Below are positions 10,920-22,739 of a stretch of DNA of 64,000 nucleotides, in pieces. The DNA lies in contig OV050030.1 in the NCBI GenBank assembly GCA_920105625.2, forward strand, positions 410,021,034-410,085,033, read 5' to 3'. The notes under the pieces were generated by a model. The model was not told the origin of the DNA. It searched no databases and was given only the letters and a program-made list of their open reading frames with translations. Source of the DNA: Clusia tigrina (Eukaryota; Arthropoda; Insecta; Diptera; Clusiidae). The stretch's first letter is position 1; each line of letters opens with the position of its first letter. Position numbers and translations under genes: made by a program.

Positions 10920-11690
10920 TTCCAAAATTCAGAACCATGGCGACGATCGAAGAGGCGACTCAACGGGTGACGAGTACTTTGATAGAATGCTATGAGGAAG
11001 TGTGGTTGTTGGGAATGAGCAGGCTAGGGTATAGCAGTTCCATGGTGGAATGATGAACTTTCAAATATCCGAAAAAGGTCCAGAAAACTTCTGAATAGGC
11101 CTTTAAAAACCAGAAAAGAAGAAAACTGGAATGAATAGCAAATAAAATGGACTCTTATAGAAGATTCTGTAGTAAAATTGATAAAAAAAAAGAAGGAGTC
11201 GGCTAGGCTGTACAGGGTGCTTCAGCAGAACCGTACGGTTGGGCTTGACTCTGGTAGCAGAATTATTACTAACACAGGAATTAGGGTGGAGTTTGACAGC
11301 TCGAATGGTGGAATCACGACACGAAACTGGTAGACGACATTAAAAATTGTGACGGAGGAGTCAGTGAGGTTTTCTCTTTCTCCTTTTGACAACTTTTAGT
11401 TACCTGACCCTGATAATGTATATCCAATAATGTTAAAGAGAGTAGGGGATAAGTTCAATAAGGCATTGAAAAATATCCCATTACTTGTATTGCTCTAGAT
11501 TACGAACTAGCTCTTTGGCGACATATTTGGGTGGTCACTTCCAAACCGGGAAAGGATGACTCGGCGCCTGTTGATCCAACTGGAGGTGACAACAACGATA
11601 TGTTGATTCTATTCTTATAGATATTGGCACGACGACTGGGGTAGTGTTCAAGACGCACAAACTTGAATTGGTGCGCTTATGAAAGAGAGT
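10920..11690 (+). pseudogene. LOA-like LINE pol relic, copy 1
   Basis: Broken frames show the linker between endonuclease and reverse transcriptase (...LIECYEEVWLLG..., then SARLYRVLQQNRTVGLDSG) and then LPDPDNVYP..MLKRVGDKF and SKPGKDD, the opening reverse-transcriptase motifs. At least four stops or shifts are present. It is cut off at about 11690. A longer copy is at 23580-24780. Confidence 0.65.
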
Positions 11691-11949
11691 GTAACTATCA
11701 CCGCACCTCATTTCCCATTCGATTCAACTGAGTTCCAATCGAGAAAAGTTCAATATACTTGTATACACATTTTATACTTATTTTCATGTTTTATGCCAAA
11801 TAGCTTCACTACAGTCAGTTTATATCAGCTTTCAAACAAGCACAATTATCTATAATTAGAGAAATCAAGGACATTCTTGACGGAAAGTGTTATAGGGAAC
11901 TGTGATGCATGCGAATGTCTATAGATTAGATAGGAGATTCTGCTATACC

Positions 11950-13440
11950 ACTACAAGACGTATAATTTACCACTTCCGAGCATAATAAGGCTTGGTAGCT
12001 CAACTTCAACCAGAAAAGTTGTCGATGCAATCTTTGATGAACTTTGACGTGTTGTTTCGATGTTGGTACTGTTCTTCTTGTTCTTTTTTTCTAGTTGTTC
12101 GAAATGTCGCAATGTATTATGTTCACAAATGTGCATCCTATTATTTTTCACACTAAATGATCGTGCTTGACACAATATATGCAAAACTTCAGTTTTTTTA
12201 TTTCATAAAATCTGGATTTTGGCGACATCTTCACACATGTTTAGTGCATTTTATTGTGATAAGGACACGAGCCTTGAGGAATGTTGCTTTAATTTCCAAG
12301 AATTGCAGTGCTTGGAATCTTTTTCAATAAATTGGAGGAGTTGCTTTAATTTTGGATATTCACGAGGGTTAGCCAAAGATTTGTCGAAAAATGCATGCCT
12401 TTTGATTAACATAGACACCAACAGTGGATCCCATCCATCAATTTCGGTGTTCATTGCTTAAAGTCTCGGGAGACAATAATTTGTATCGTCACAGAGTGTT
12501 CTGAGTCGTTCCGATGCATCTTCCTGTACCATTGGAAGGTTAAGAAGTTCATTCATTAATTCAGTCAACTTGAGCCGGTTATTTGAATACCGAGCCTTAA
12601 CTGTATTTTTCAGGTACCACATCTTTGCGCGTTCCCACTATTTCGCTCTTGGATCATTTGGGTATATCAATCGTGAAATGCCTGCCATTCAGTTTGGAAT
12701 TGCCTTTGCTTGCTTCTATGAATACTTGATGCAGGCTGCTAGTCAGATGTTGCACATTGTTTTCAAGTTCAAATGTGAGGTTTATATCACAGTCTTCCAT
12801 ATGGTTGTGCCAAATTCAAGGCAGATGGCTTCGTGCAGCGCAAATAAGTTGCTCATTGAGTGGAGATAATTTCAAACATCACACTCGCATAAGCTTCAGT
12901 TTGTAAAATGCCTTGGTGATACGAGCCAACATTGCCTCATTTTGTTTCGTGGCGATTCCCTGTAACCGGATTTGACCGGCCACCTTTGCTAACAATTTTG
13001 GCACTGCTATATTGGATATCGATGTGCTGGCTGATTCCTCAGTATCCTGATTGTGAGTTGGGCTGGGTGATAACACAGTCCCCAATATGGTTAATTCGCC
13101 CTGTTTTTGCAATGGACGAAGAATTTCCTGCAAGTTTAGAAAATAGGTGTCCCGCACAGACTTTGTTCGGCTGAAGAAATCGTTGGTGAAGTAAGGATGT
13201 TCCTGGCGATTAGCTAGTTGGACTTCGACTTTCACGGTTTAGTGACTTCTTTGAATGATGCTCACAATTCATTGAGTATATCAATGCAGTCGTTGACATA
13301 AGCAAGCTTCCTCTTGCATGCCTTTCTCGATTTCTTGAAGTTCTCGAATTAATATTCCACTTCCTTGCCAATGTGTGACTGTGTGTCGGTTAGTACTGCT
13401 ATATTCATCTTGGATGACTCTTGATTAGTCACCGAAAAAA
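11950..13440 (-). pseudogene. BEL/Pao gag relic, copy 2
   Basis: This is the better preserved copy of the relic at 2640-4200. Open pieces lie at 12879-13235 (118 codons, containing HPYFTNDFFSRTKSV) and 12251-12454 (67 codons, containing EIDGWDPLLVSMLIKR and SPREYP-like NPREYPKLKQLLQFIEK). The second piece closely follows the BEL Gag pattern in which a WDPLL segment precedes a helix ending in FIEK. A cysteine-histidine piece follows near 12120. Frameshifts separate the parts. A short LTR-like sequence and primer site lie just upstream at 13522-13680. Confidence 0.6.
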
Positions 13441-13521
13441 ATGCCTGCTTACAGAGCTATGGCCTAGCTTACGCAACTGACATCACAATAGAGTCTTACC
13501 ACTGGTGTGAATGTAGTGATC

Positions 13522-13680
13522 GTTTGTGTATCATGTCGGGGTCACCATGTAAAATACCCGTGCTTTAGTACTTACTTTAAATAAAAAGCAGATAATTTAT
13601 TCCTTGGCATACGTTGGATCTCTTAGCAATGGTGGGGGAAGATCCAACTTGTTAATTCGAAGTAAAGAATCATTCTGATC
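13522..13680 (-). repeat. LTR remnant with primer-binding site next to the BEL gag relic
   Basis: On the minus strand a short LTR-like sequence ends ...TTTTACA and is followed by TGGTGACCCCGACA (13547 down to 13534), which has the form of a tRNA primer-binding site beginning TGG. It lies upstream of the BEL gag relic in the right orientation. The segment is bounded by TGATC at 13517-13521 and 13676-13680, and block A copy 1 lacks it exactly at one TGATC. Confidence 0.5.
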
Positions 13681-14900
13681 ATAATTATAAATTGCCCAAT
13701 ATTTGTATTAAGTTTATTACTAATATTGCCTTTGTTCTCACGGTGGTTGGCGGACAAAGTAAATCTAATTCAATATGTAAATTTAAACATAATTGATAAA
13801 GTACTTCGGAATTTATTGTGTGAGACATTATGTAATAAACTTCCCAGCACTGTGGTCCTAAGAAAATCAAATTGAAGGAATTTTCTTAAATAAGTTAATT
13901 ATAATTATGGGAAGGTGACTGAATTGACTGTATGGTTTGCAGCTAATGTTCCTCACGAACAGGATCTTTCCAGCAAATTTGGATGGTCTAAACGATACAG
14001 AACTCAAAGTAACCGATACAGAACTCAATAAATAAAATCTAAAAGCTGTTCGGTGCAATCAATTCAGACTTACTCTATCATTAAGACCAACGTGATGGCA
14101 ATTCAAGGTTACTATAACAATTCCAACAATATATTATCCTACTCCAGATTCAATAGCGTCCACATCAACAGCACATTTTCCGAAGCAAACACTGCACCCA
14201 ATACGACAAACACAGCATTTCAAACTTAGGTAGATAAATTAAGCGCCCTTTAACCTAAGTTACTTATCGAAGAATTCATTATGCAATCAGCTACACCACG
14301 CGTTTCCATTCCATGGTGTTCAGCATCATTTGAATCTTATAGAAAATAAAAATATAATCAAGACCTACAACCCATCCAATGCATAGACCACAAAGCCCAC
14401 AATTCACCACCGATCCAGAAAATAGTTGAACAGAGAATCGCTCAACGTGCGGGAGAATCTTCCCGACTTATTAAAATAATCATAAGAATATTTCCATATT
14501 GGTACACTGAACTTCAAATATGCAGTCAACTGCAACAGCAGTAATTCTTCGCACATTCACCTGCAGTTCTGAATGTTTGCAGTTTTCTATTTACATATTT
14601 GCATACTTACAGATTTGTACAATCGTCATATTTGAAGACCAACTTAAGTACATTTGTATATTTGAATTGTCAATACATTTTTTTTATTGATTTTTCAAAA
14701 ATATAATTCTGTTTCAATAAACAGACAGAATCAAGTTAATGTTCATTATGCGTGTGTTTTCTCTCTTCGACATATACGATTTGAAGTACTTGGTTATGCA
14801 CCAACAGTTGATCATTCGTCTTATGAATTAGTTAGTATAAGAACTCTATAACATCCTAAGAAAATATTGATAGTCTATACACGAAGTGCAGGTTAGTGCT
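13681..14900. other. Conserved spacer of block A, copy 2
   Basis: Matches 4290-5560 and 33783-34880. The coding-like frames seen in the other copies are interrupted here. No gene is supported. Confidence 0.5.
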
Positions 14901-15681
14901 GTGATCCGTAAATAAGAAGAGAGAGACACTGTTTATTAATGGGAAGACACTTGCAATGCTCAAGAGAGAGGATGATCCAAATTCTATTGATCCAATGAAG
15001 CTGTGTTAATTACGAGGCGTTAACAGCAATGAAGTGTTTATTATAATTACCACTTAAGCACTCGTAACGGATGAAGCTTAAATTGTGTTTTTGCAATTGT
15101 ATTTAATTACTAGACTCAAGCAACGATTAGTTTCCCTATACCTTATCCTGAAACTCAATAAGGGCAATTTTCTGGCATGTAGTCCTTGTGATTTTATTCT
15201 AATTCCACAATTTGCAGTTTAATGGGATCACTTAAAATTTGTAGAAACTTTCTACATTCTCCAAACTAAGAGTGGGTTTAAATTTGAACAATGATCACTA
15301 GAGAACAGAACAAGTACAAATTTAAAGTTTCTCATGTTTCTGTTTTCAATTTCTTTATTGCTTTATTTTTTTATATTTTAACAGTTGTTCTTTTAAATCA
15401 ACAAAATACAACTCGAAATGATAAATGAACGACGTCACGACCGAATTTGATAACTGGGTAGGAGAGAGATATAAACTGTATTCCAACTAAACAGAGTATT
15501 TTAACTATCTCATTCTTTCGACAGATCAAACAAAATGTGAAAATTGTTCAAATTATTCGAAAATTTGCCAACTTAATGTCAGAAAAAAATAGTTTAAAAG
15601 CCCGCATCCGAATGATAGTAATCACACAAAAAGTGTTGTTTAACTGTGCTGATCTTTTAACAAACTGGGAAAAAACTGAAA
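14901..15681 (+). other. Upstream flank of cysteine-peptide gene 2
   Basis: Close copy of 5560-6363. The TATA position reads TTTAAAAG at 15594-15601, weaker than in copy 1. No coding sequence is seen. Confidence 0.5.
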
Positions 15682-16019
15682 ATGAAGTTCTTCGCTTTAG
15701 CTTTGATCGGTGAGTGAGAATCTGTATCCTTGAATATAAATCCTTTACGCTTATCATACGTAATTCGACGAACGAAATTTAAACCGATCTTTCTGCAAAT
15801 TCCTTAGTGCTGATCGTGTACGTAGTCGGGATACAAGCTGGATGTGATAAGAGAGTTTGTGAAGAGTTGGAAGAGAGCCGCATATGCGTTAAAATATTTA
15901 GTTGTTATGAAGATTTACGTAACGAGTGCATGTATGACTACTTGCTAGATTGTACCCGATTGGATGGTAAGTGCGACCAACAAAATATTCACCCAAAAAC
16001 GATATTATTAATTTCTTAG
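15682..16019 (+). CDS. Small secreted cysteine-rich peptide, copy 2
   Basis: Exon 1 is 15682-15709 and exon 2 starts at 15808. The signal peptide is almost the same as in copy 1, but the mature domain differs at about 16 codons. Cysteine spacing is C-x4-C-x8-C-x5-C-x7-C-x7-C. The pair CxC before the tail is reduced to one cysteine because a PC pair is replaced by DG. Reading through gives a stop at 16019. Alternatively exon 2 ends at 15966 before GTAAGTG and joins the exon at 16615 in phase 1. Of the changed codons in exon 2 relative to copy 1, only one is synonymous. Confidence 0.65.
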
Positions 16020-16105
16020 TGAATAATTAAAGTCAAGTATATTTTGGTTGGTAACTTCAATCGTGTTATGTGGAATTGCAACAGATAACCCCATTTCGTT
16101 GTTGA

Positions 16106-16145
16106 GACTTCATCCTGTCCTCAGTTCAGAGGATAGGATGAAGTC
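16106..16145 (+). other. 17-bp hairpin downstream of exon 2, copy 2
   Basis: Same stem and AGTTCA loop as at 6791-6830, with arms at 16106-16122 and 16129-16145 and no substitutions in the arms. Confidence 0.75.
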
Positions 16146-16304
16146 AAAACCCCTTTAATAATTTTTGGTTCCTTCGTTCCGTCAACTGACCTATGTTTTT
16201 CGTTTAGTTTATCAGTCCATTTGTGAGTCATTCGTACACAGTGTTCGAGATTCCCGCTGCTATTTGGAGTCAGCAGGAAGCCGTCCTCACACCTTGCCAC
16301 AAAA

Positions 16305-16497
16305 ATGTTTCCTAGTACATGCAGTGTCGTTAATATTGCAACTAGCCAGATGTGTAAGGACTTCATCTGTGACTATGATGAATGTTCGGAGTAAGTGAGC
16401 CGCGTATGCGCTTTGAATGGCGAGTGTTACTTCAAGATCAATACACGCAAGGTGGATTTGTACATCATTTGCGACAAAGTGCCTCGTAATTGGCACG
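16305..16497 (+). pseudogene. Decayed second cysteine-domain exon, copy 2
   Basis: Nearly identical to 6990-7182, with the same in-frame TAA (16392-16394) and the same donor (G|GTATTCG). It is dead as a coding exon in this frame. Confidence 0.6.
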
Positions 16498-16614
16498 GTA
16501 TTCGAAATATTAACCAAACGCGAAATGGTTCTTTGCTACAGTGCCACATTATTTCCAATAAACATACAAAGCGAAGTTTTATATCCTTCTCAAAATTTGT
16601 GTTTTTATTTGCAG

Positions 16615-16685
16615 TTGAATTCGCAAGTCCCGGCAAAAAATCATGTTCCGAGTTAGTAGTACATCCGATATGCTCAGGAAATTAG
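16615..16685 (+). CDS. Probable last exon of cysteine-peptide gene 2
   Basis: The TTTATTTGCAG acceptor ends at 16614. The exon keeps the two cysteines (SCSELVVHPIC) but stops early, at TAG 16683-16685, where copy 1 has GAG. AATAAA follows at 16746. It joins exon 2 (ending 15966) in frame. Relative to copy 1, seven codons are replaced, two are synonymous and one became the stop. Confidence 0.45.
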
Positions 16686-16952
16686 AAGAATTATCCGGAA
16701 GGATCCAAGGAATGACTGTCTAAATTAAGATTGCTATAAATTTACAATAAACTTTGCAGAACTGCAGCCAAATAAAAATTGATTACTTGTTTCAATCAGG
16801 ATACATTTCTCACCCATTCCACCCCTCATAAAATCTAATCACCTCTAACAAACTAACTAAAAATCGATGATTCCCGAGCTGCTTTTGTACATTTGCTTTA
16901 TTTCAGTAAATTGGATTTTTCTTTGGGATTAGTGCTGTGTCGCTCATTCTGA

Positions 16953-17141
16953 ATGTACTTCAATGGCCGAACACTGGTTCCTTCGAAAACTGTGAATCAA
17001 GTTCTCAGAAATAATTTCTGGTTAACCTCTTCACAAGTCTCCTCATTCGATGAAACTGATTCTGTGGATGAGGATAGCATAACAAATTCAACATATACTG
17101 AAATTTCCGAGGAGAATGGTTTCATATGTCAAACTAAATAG
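16953..17141 (+). CDS. Unrecognised conserved acidic open frame, copy 1
   Basis: A 62-codon frame starting with a real ATG encodes an acidic, serine-rich peptide (SSFDETDSVDEDSITNS, then EISEEN) ending FICQTK. The segment recurs with its frame open at 36941-37138, and a shorter diverged version (SFDENVSVHKLSVT..., EIS, SCAK, stop) occurs at about 24863-24955. A TTTATTTCAG acceptor-like site lies upstream at 16910. It may be the last exon of an unidentified gene carried in the blocks. No signal peptide or domain is recognised. Confidence 0.4.
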   Translation: MYFNGRTLVPSKTVNQVLRNNFWLTSSQVSSFDETDSVDEDSITNSTYTEISEENGFICQTK

Positions 17142-17619
17142 ACTATACTGAATATACGCGACAATCATTGCTCCCGTATTAAAACGTGCTGCTGGCGTGG
17201 ATCGTCAGAATGTTGATAAGAACGAAGATGTTCACGAATAATTTTTCTTGTTGAAAGAAAGTTTTAATGTAAGTTTCATTTCTTTTGTTAGTTTAGAAGT
17301 GTATTTGGATCCGACATGTTGTGTGTGGTGGCTCGCGGATCAAATATACAAAAATAATGCAAGAATGCATTAATGAAAAATTACGTAATGAGTATTAAAT
17401 CAGTTTCAAGAGTAATTCTGAATTTTGTAATAATTTTGGAATAATTTAACTTCCATAAATCCGTTCCATGCCTATTTTTATGTTGACATATTTAATAATT
17501 TTCAACTAAAGAATCCAATTTGCTTTTCCATATGAACAAGCGACATGTTAGCGCGGCACGTGGAAGATACATTTTAAAGCTTACGCAATACAGACACATA
17601 TTGTTTGGTATTGCTAAAT

Positions 17620-18245
17620 AAACAAAGAAAGATGCAATCTGGATCTTCAAAGAAGACAAAGCAAATTATAACCAATCGACAAATGTACAAAAGACTATTC
17701 TCAAAGAATACAATAACAGTATTTAAAACAATATTTGGCAAACCTCACACCAACGCAATCAACCGAATTTTCACTGTGAAAACTAAACGAAAGCGCTGGA
17801 AACGTAACTCTCATAATTCTCACAAAGTAACACAACTACAAACATGACAATTAAAAGAACAACCATCAAAGTAATAAAGTGTCCTCTGAAATATAGGCTA
17901 AATTAAAGTAAATCTGCCTGTTATAATATGATCACTGGAAATCTCTGAAAATATTTACCTGACAATATATCTTAGGAGTATCTTTAACGCTGCAGGACAA
18001 AATTACTATTCTATTATCTGGAAGGTTTCTAAAATAATCACCATTGCCATTCCTAAGCCTGGAAAAAATCGAACGAAGACTACAGCATACTGGCCGCGAA
18101 GTCTATTACCCAATATAGCAAAAATATTCGAGAAGTTGCTACTTGACCTTATTGACAAAGCGATATCACACAAATTATCAAATAGAAAGAATATGAGAGC
18201 AAGAAACAAACAGAAGAAGGCGACTAAGAAGATGTAAACCAATTG
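17620..18245 (+). pseudogene. I/jockey-type LINE relic, copy 2
   Basis: Matches 8440-9130, with internal deletions at about 17800 and 18165. It keeps the IPKPGKNRTKT and SLLPN..KIFEKLLL reverse-transcriptase segments in broken frames (around 18040-18150). Confidence 0.65.
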
Positions 18246-19049
18246 AACTTCAATATTTTTAAATAAGTAAACTCAATGTATATTTCTACTAATTTGTAAT
18301 GTGATCATACAAAACATTGTTGCATATTGTTCAATAAGTATTAAAAGGCAATGGCCTCAAATTTGTATGCTTATCCTTCTAACATATGTTATAAGACCTA
18401 CTAGACTTCGATAAGCCAGATGTAATATAATTTTAGGAATAACGAGTAAAGAAGTCTGAATTCGGGTTGGACCGACTACGAAATACCCTTTACCTTTATA
18501 GTTTATAAAACCACTCTCAGACAAATAAAATGTACGTGAGAGTTAAACCATGGCGATATGGCATCCAAACAATTTTTTCTCCATGTCGGTTGAAATGTTA
18601 GACCTATAATGATCACTAAGTTTCATAGTTGAATTCTATAATGCTATAGACACATTTCTTGATATATTTTGTAGAGATTTCGATTTATAAATATAGTTAA
18701 CTTGGCACTGTAGTTATACTTCACATTTCCATATGTACATATCCGTACCTGCTATGACCATTATGGTATTTATAAAAAATATCTCTATGGCACAAAATTA
18801 GTTTAACATTTTTGATAATATAGGTGTGAAGGTATGAATTCTACTGCTTGTTGGTCCACGGGAGGTAGTTGATACAGCTCCTACCTCCAATATATGAAAG
18901 GCTTTCCCCTATGCACTATCTGGGGACGCGTCCTCTAGGAGTTACATGCTCCTAAGGAACCTAATTAATTGTACCTATTACTACAACTAAATCAACCAAG
19001 TTAGCATACATTAAATAAATAAAGAATTCACCAAAAATAAAGAACTTAA

Positions 19050-19480
19050 TTATGATGAAATTGTAACACAAACTGCATCATGGTAACTGTAAATTCTTTC
19101 GTAAGTTTCCGCCTTGATTGAATTACTGTCCATATTAGAGAAAGCCCAGTCTATTTGAGTATTTCCTGAAGTGGTACTCTTATCTCTACATAGAAGATAT
19201 ATTAAGCCGTTTTCCGTTAGGATGTCTTCTACTTGGTCACAGTCACTGCAACGACATATATTTCCATCTCCTAATAGAACAATTCTCTTATTGACAGAAC
19301 AATCGGTACTTTAAATATTTTGTAGTTCTATTGTTAGTAATCCTGACGGAAAAGATTTATTTCTATAAAGTACTATTAAATGGATATCTCTATATTTAAA
19401 TACAATGATTTCAAAAGTAAATTTACCTTCATACAATTTCTTGCTATATAAATACTGAACTGACTCTGCTAGCTCAATTT
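19050..19480 (-). pseudogene. Endonuclease/exonuclease/phosphatase-like fragment
   Basis: On the minus strand about 88 codons are open from 19313 to the TAA at 19050-19052, containing VLLGDGNICRCSDC, TQIDWAFSNM and YERIYSYHDAVCVTI. A preceding frame (about 19480-19330) contains IVLYRNKSFPSG. The order VxYR, GDxN, IDxxxSN, SxHD is that of the EEP/APE endonuclease fold found in mobile elements, including LINE-like and helicase-linked forms. The frame breaks between the two parts. I cannot assign the parent element. Confidence 0.45.
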
Positions 19481-19639
19481 TGACATATATAATAAAACCC
19501 TTTGAATGCCATCAGACGATTATTCATAAGAATACAGGACGCTTGGTTAAAAAAATAAAAAAAACCGTCTTTTATCTGGACCACCCCATTTCTTTTGTAT
19601 GACTTTATAAAGTCAATAAACTTCTTTTTTTAATTTGAT

Positions 19640-20720
19640 ATAGGTCCAAAGTTCTAAGGACCTATCTACACAGGGCGTAGCTCATAAAGTGCATCTCAAA
19701 TTTTGTTATTTCTGGTTTGAGTTTTATCCTATCACTTTGGAGCTTCATAACAAGTTTCGTTGACGAGCCTTGCATTAGGCCCAAAAAATGAGGACTGGTT
19801 AATTGTGGGCGTGGCAGTAGTAATAATATGCCCATATTTGGAATGCATGCTAGTATAGACCCAGTGTATACAGCTACCAATTTGTATTCATATATCATCA
19901 CTTGAAGCATAGATAGGGTAGTTGCTTGTAAGTGGGGTCCCCAAAGTTCATTATATGGGAGGGAGCCGTATCCTTCATCTGATCGGCCCCCATTCTTACA
20001 TATGGCAATGTAGGGTCCATATACGTACTAATATACAATTTCGTCCAAAAATATTGTACAGGTCGTAAGTTATAATAATTTGTCAATAGCGCGTGGCTGT
20101 AAAAATAACACGCCCATTTTTTGTGTGGTGTTTATTATTAGTGACAACATTCCTGTGAAATTTCGTAGATAAATCTTTAATACGAACATAGTAATGATTT
20201 TTGGCTAATTGCGGGCGTGGCAGTTGTATTATGATCTCCATAGTCTGCACACACACTATTATGGACCCCATGCATATTTCTGCAAATTTTAATTCCGCTG
20301 GCATCAATACGAGCATGGGTAGGCTACTTTTAATTTTAGACCCGAAAGTTCCTTATATCAAAAGTGAGCGTGTCTTTCCACTGATCAACCCCATTTGTTG
20401 CAGATAGCTTTAGAATTTCCACAAGTTCCTTCAAGTAAATTTTCGTCCGTAAATCTCTACCAGATCTTAAGTTATTAATATTTGTTAATAGTGGGCGTGG
20501 CAGTTAATATATACCGCACACTTTTTGCACAGTGTTTAGTAGGACCCACATCTCCATAACTGCCAAATAATGTCACGATTCCGTCAATTGGACCGAAGCT
20601 ACGAGTATAGTCATTTTAAAAAAGGCGAAAAAAGTTCCTTATATGGGAGGTAGGCGTGGTCTTTGTCCAAATTGGCGCATATAACAATCTGGTTCTGTAT
20701 CTTTGTCCAGACTATACTTT
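19640..20720. repeat. Degenerate tandem units with GTGGGCGTGGCAG
   Basis: GGGCGTGGCAGT appears at about 19808, 20214 and 20494, each time followed after 130-160 bases by an AAAGTTCNTTATAT segment (about 19943, 20346, 20633). The spacing of roughly 410 and 280 bases shows three imperfect head-to-tail units. No coding region is present. Confidence 0.6.
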
Positions 20721-21307
20721 TGCAAAGTTTCATTAAGATATTTCTAAGGGGTGGAAAAAAGTAGCCAAGACGGACAGACGGACAGAAGGACGAACAAAAT
20801 AAAAATTGCTTAGAAAGTGATTCTGATCATATTTGTATATAAATGTCCGTACCTGCAATGCCTCCTTCTTGAAATTGCAACCCCTCTCAAAAGCACAAAA
20901 TTAGTGTACCCTATTTACCTGTTTTAAAGGTAAAGGGTATAAAAACAAACACACAAAATTGAAGCCTATTACCAATAGCTCTTTTTACTCGAAAAATATC
21001 TTGCCACCGTTCTGAACGAATTAAAATCAGTGGCTCGAAAATTACTACAACTCTTCCCGATATATTTGCCACTAAGGGGTTGGGGAGGGATCAAAATTAG
21101 TGATCATTTTATTCCGTAAAACACTTTCAAAGATTTTCGAGTCTGATTAATGTGTTTTGTCAAGGAACTCCGAAGAGAAGCAGCTGATACTGCGGACTAT
21201 AGAAAATTTTTGCAAGCATTAAGTAAAACTGAACAGAATAAAAAACAAAATGTACGTTAAGGGAAATAAACAGATGATTGGTAGAATATACGAAATTATT
21301 TACGTTG

Positions 21308-21658
21308 ATCAACGGAAGAATTCTTAAGAGGATGTGTATATATTAACTAGTAGAAGAGATAGACTTGGACTAATAGACACCTATTGTAAATTTAATGGAG
21401 TGCGGTACAGAGTATGAGTTTATAGTTTACAGAGTAAGATCAGTATTGGACTAGATGGAATGCATGGACCGAAGCGCAGGTGGAACTTGTGCGCCTGAAT
21501 GGAATGGTTGAGGATGTCGGGAAAGCGTGTTTTTATACTGAGAGGTAGAAAACTATGACGAGATTTGCAGGGGCGGGTTTAAGACACTAGCTTGTGTCGA
21601 CGGAAGAAATTCAACAGAACGCGAAAGTCGTTTCTGAGACTGATCTAAGAGGTCAAAG
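21308..21658. mobile_element. 351-base insertion flanked by GTTG
   Basis: Block D copy 1 is continuous at the matching point (near 9483). In copy 2 the sequence is split and GTTG appears on both sides (21304-21307 and 21659-21662), as expected for a 4-base target duplication. The insert has no coding frame and no clear terminal repeats. A solo LTR or short non-autonomous element would fit. Confidence 0.5.
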
Positions 21659-22739
21659 GTTGGGGTCACAGCAGATTTATGGGTTTTGCCTGACGCATAT
21701 TGCAACCTCAATACGAATTTTGTTGGCCACCATAATTGTCATAAAATAACAATGTTAGTCTCTACATGCCACCGATGTGCAGGTGAGTTGGGTTGTTCCC
21801 CCAATAAAAAGACAGTTCCAAATGCAATTGGTCAAAGGTACCTGCATCAATAGCGAGGTGCTAACAGTAATGAACTGTCTATTACACATTACTCTTAAGC
21901 ACTCGTAATTGAAGAAATTGAAAGTGATCCAGTGAAGAGTATTCTTTATATTTCCGCCCGATACCCAAGGAAGCCGAAAAATGGAAGAAGTCTGGAAAAT
22001 AATTCTTCAATTTGTTCACATCGCATACTGAACAAGGCGAACTGAACAAGTGCAAATTTCAATGTTCCCTTGAATGTGTTTTCAATTTTTTTATTGCTTT
22101 GTTTATTTATTAATATTTTAACAGTTGCTTTTTTAGATCAACAAGCAAATGACTCGAAGTGGCAACTTAACGACGAGAAGCTCGAATTGCATAACTGCTT
22201 AGTTGAGACCTCAAAGTTGTATTCCAAGGTCTTTCTATTGAAACCAGATTCTCATTCTTCCAAAACATCTGTTTCTGTAATTATTAAACAAACAATATGT
22301 TTGTTTATTTAAAAGAACTGGGAAAACTGAACTAAACACAGACCGAAATATGCGGCTCCTACGTCAATTACCGTTCTAGTGACGCACGAGCCCATGTACT
22401 GAACTGTCGAAAATACTGACAAAAGTGGTCGTTTTGCCAGCCTACGCACACACTGAAACGTAAATTTTTAGTCGCGACCGGATTACAGGGAAATTATTAT
22501 TCCAGTTGCAGAAAAATACAGACAATTATTCGTGGTACGAGGATGGTGAAAGCATGGTAAAATCCTGTTTACATGAAATTAATGAGGTTCGATAGATCGC
22601 CACTTATTCTAGAGAATTATGATATTATAGGAAATGATCCAAATCGCCTCTGAAGTGTTTCAATATGTGAACATAACATCTCCTACGAAACACCAAGAAG
22701 TTAAACCGAACAAGGCCCACACACAAAATCAGAGCAGAA

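Larger units (their letters stand above)
9255..11850. repeat. Duplicated block D, copy 1
   Basis: This matches 21080-25220 from ATTAGTGATCATTTTATTCC (9276) to the segment around CTTGTATACACATTTTATAC (11755). Copy 2 is longer because it holds a 351-base insertion, extra upstream-flank sequence and the 3' end of the LINE relic. Confidence 0.8.
18482..20940. repeat. Composite repeat with inverted ends
   Basis: The left end reads AATACCCTTTACCTTTA (18482) and the right end reads TAAAGGTAAAGGGTAT (20925-20940), an inverted pair of about 15 bases. Inside, two ends share TCCGTACCTGC and GCACAAAATTAG segments. A tract with GACGGACAGACGGACAG lies near 20770. Such tracts are common in dispersed fly repeats that end in a ...AGGGTATAAAAA motif. 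The middle (18840-19640) contains an endonuclease-like relic. I regard this as a non-autonomous or composite element. Confidence 0.5.
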
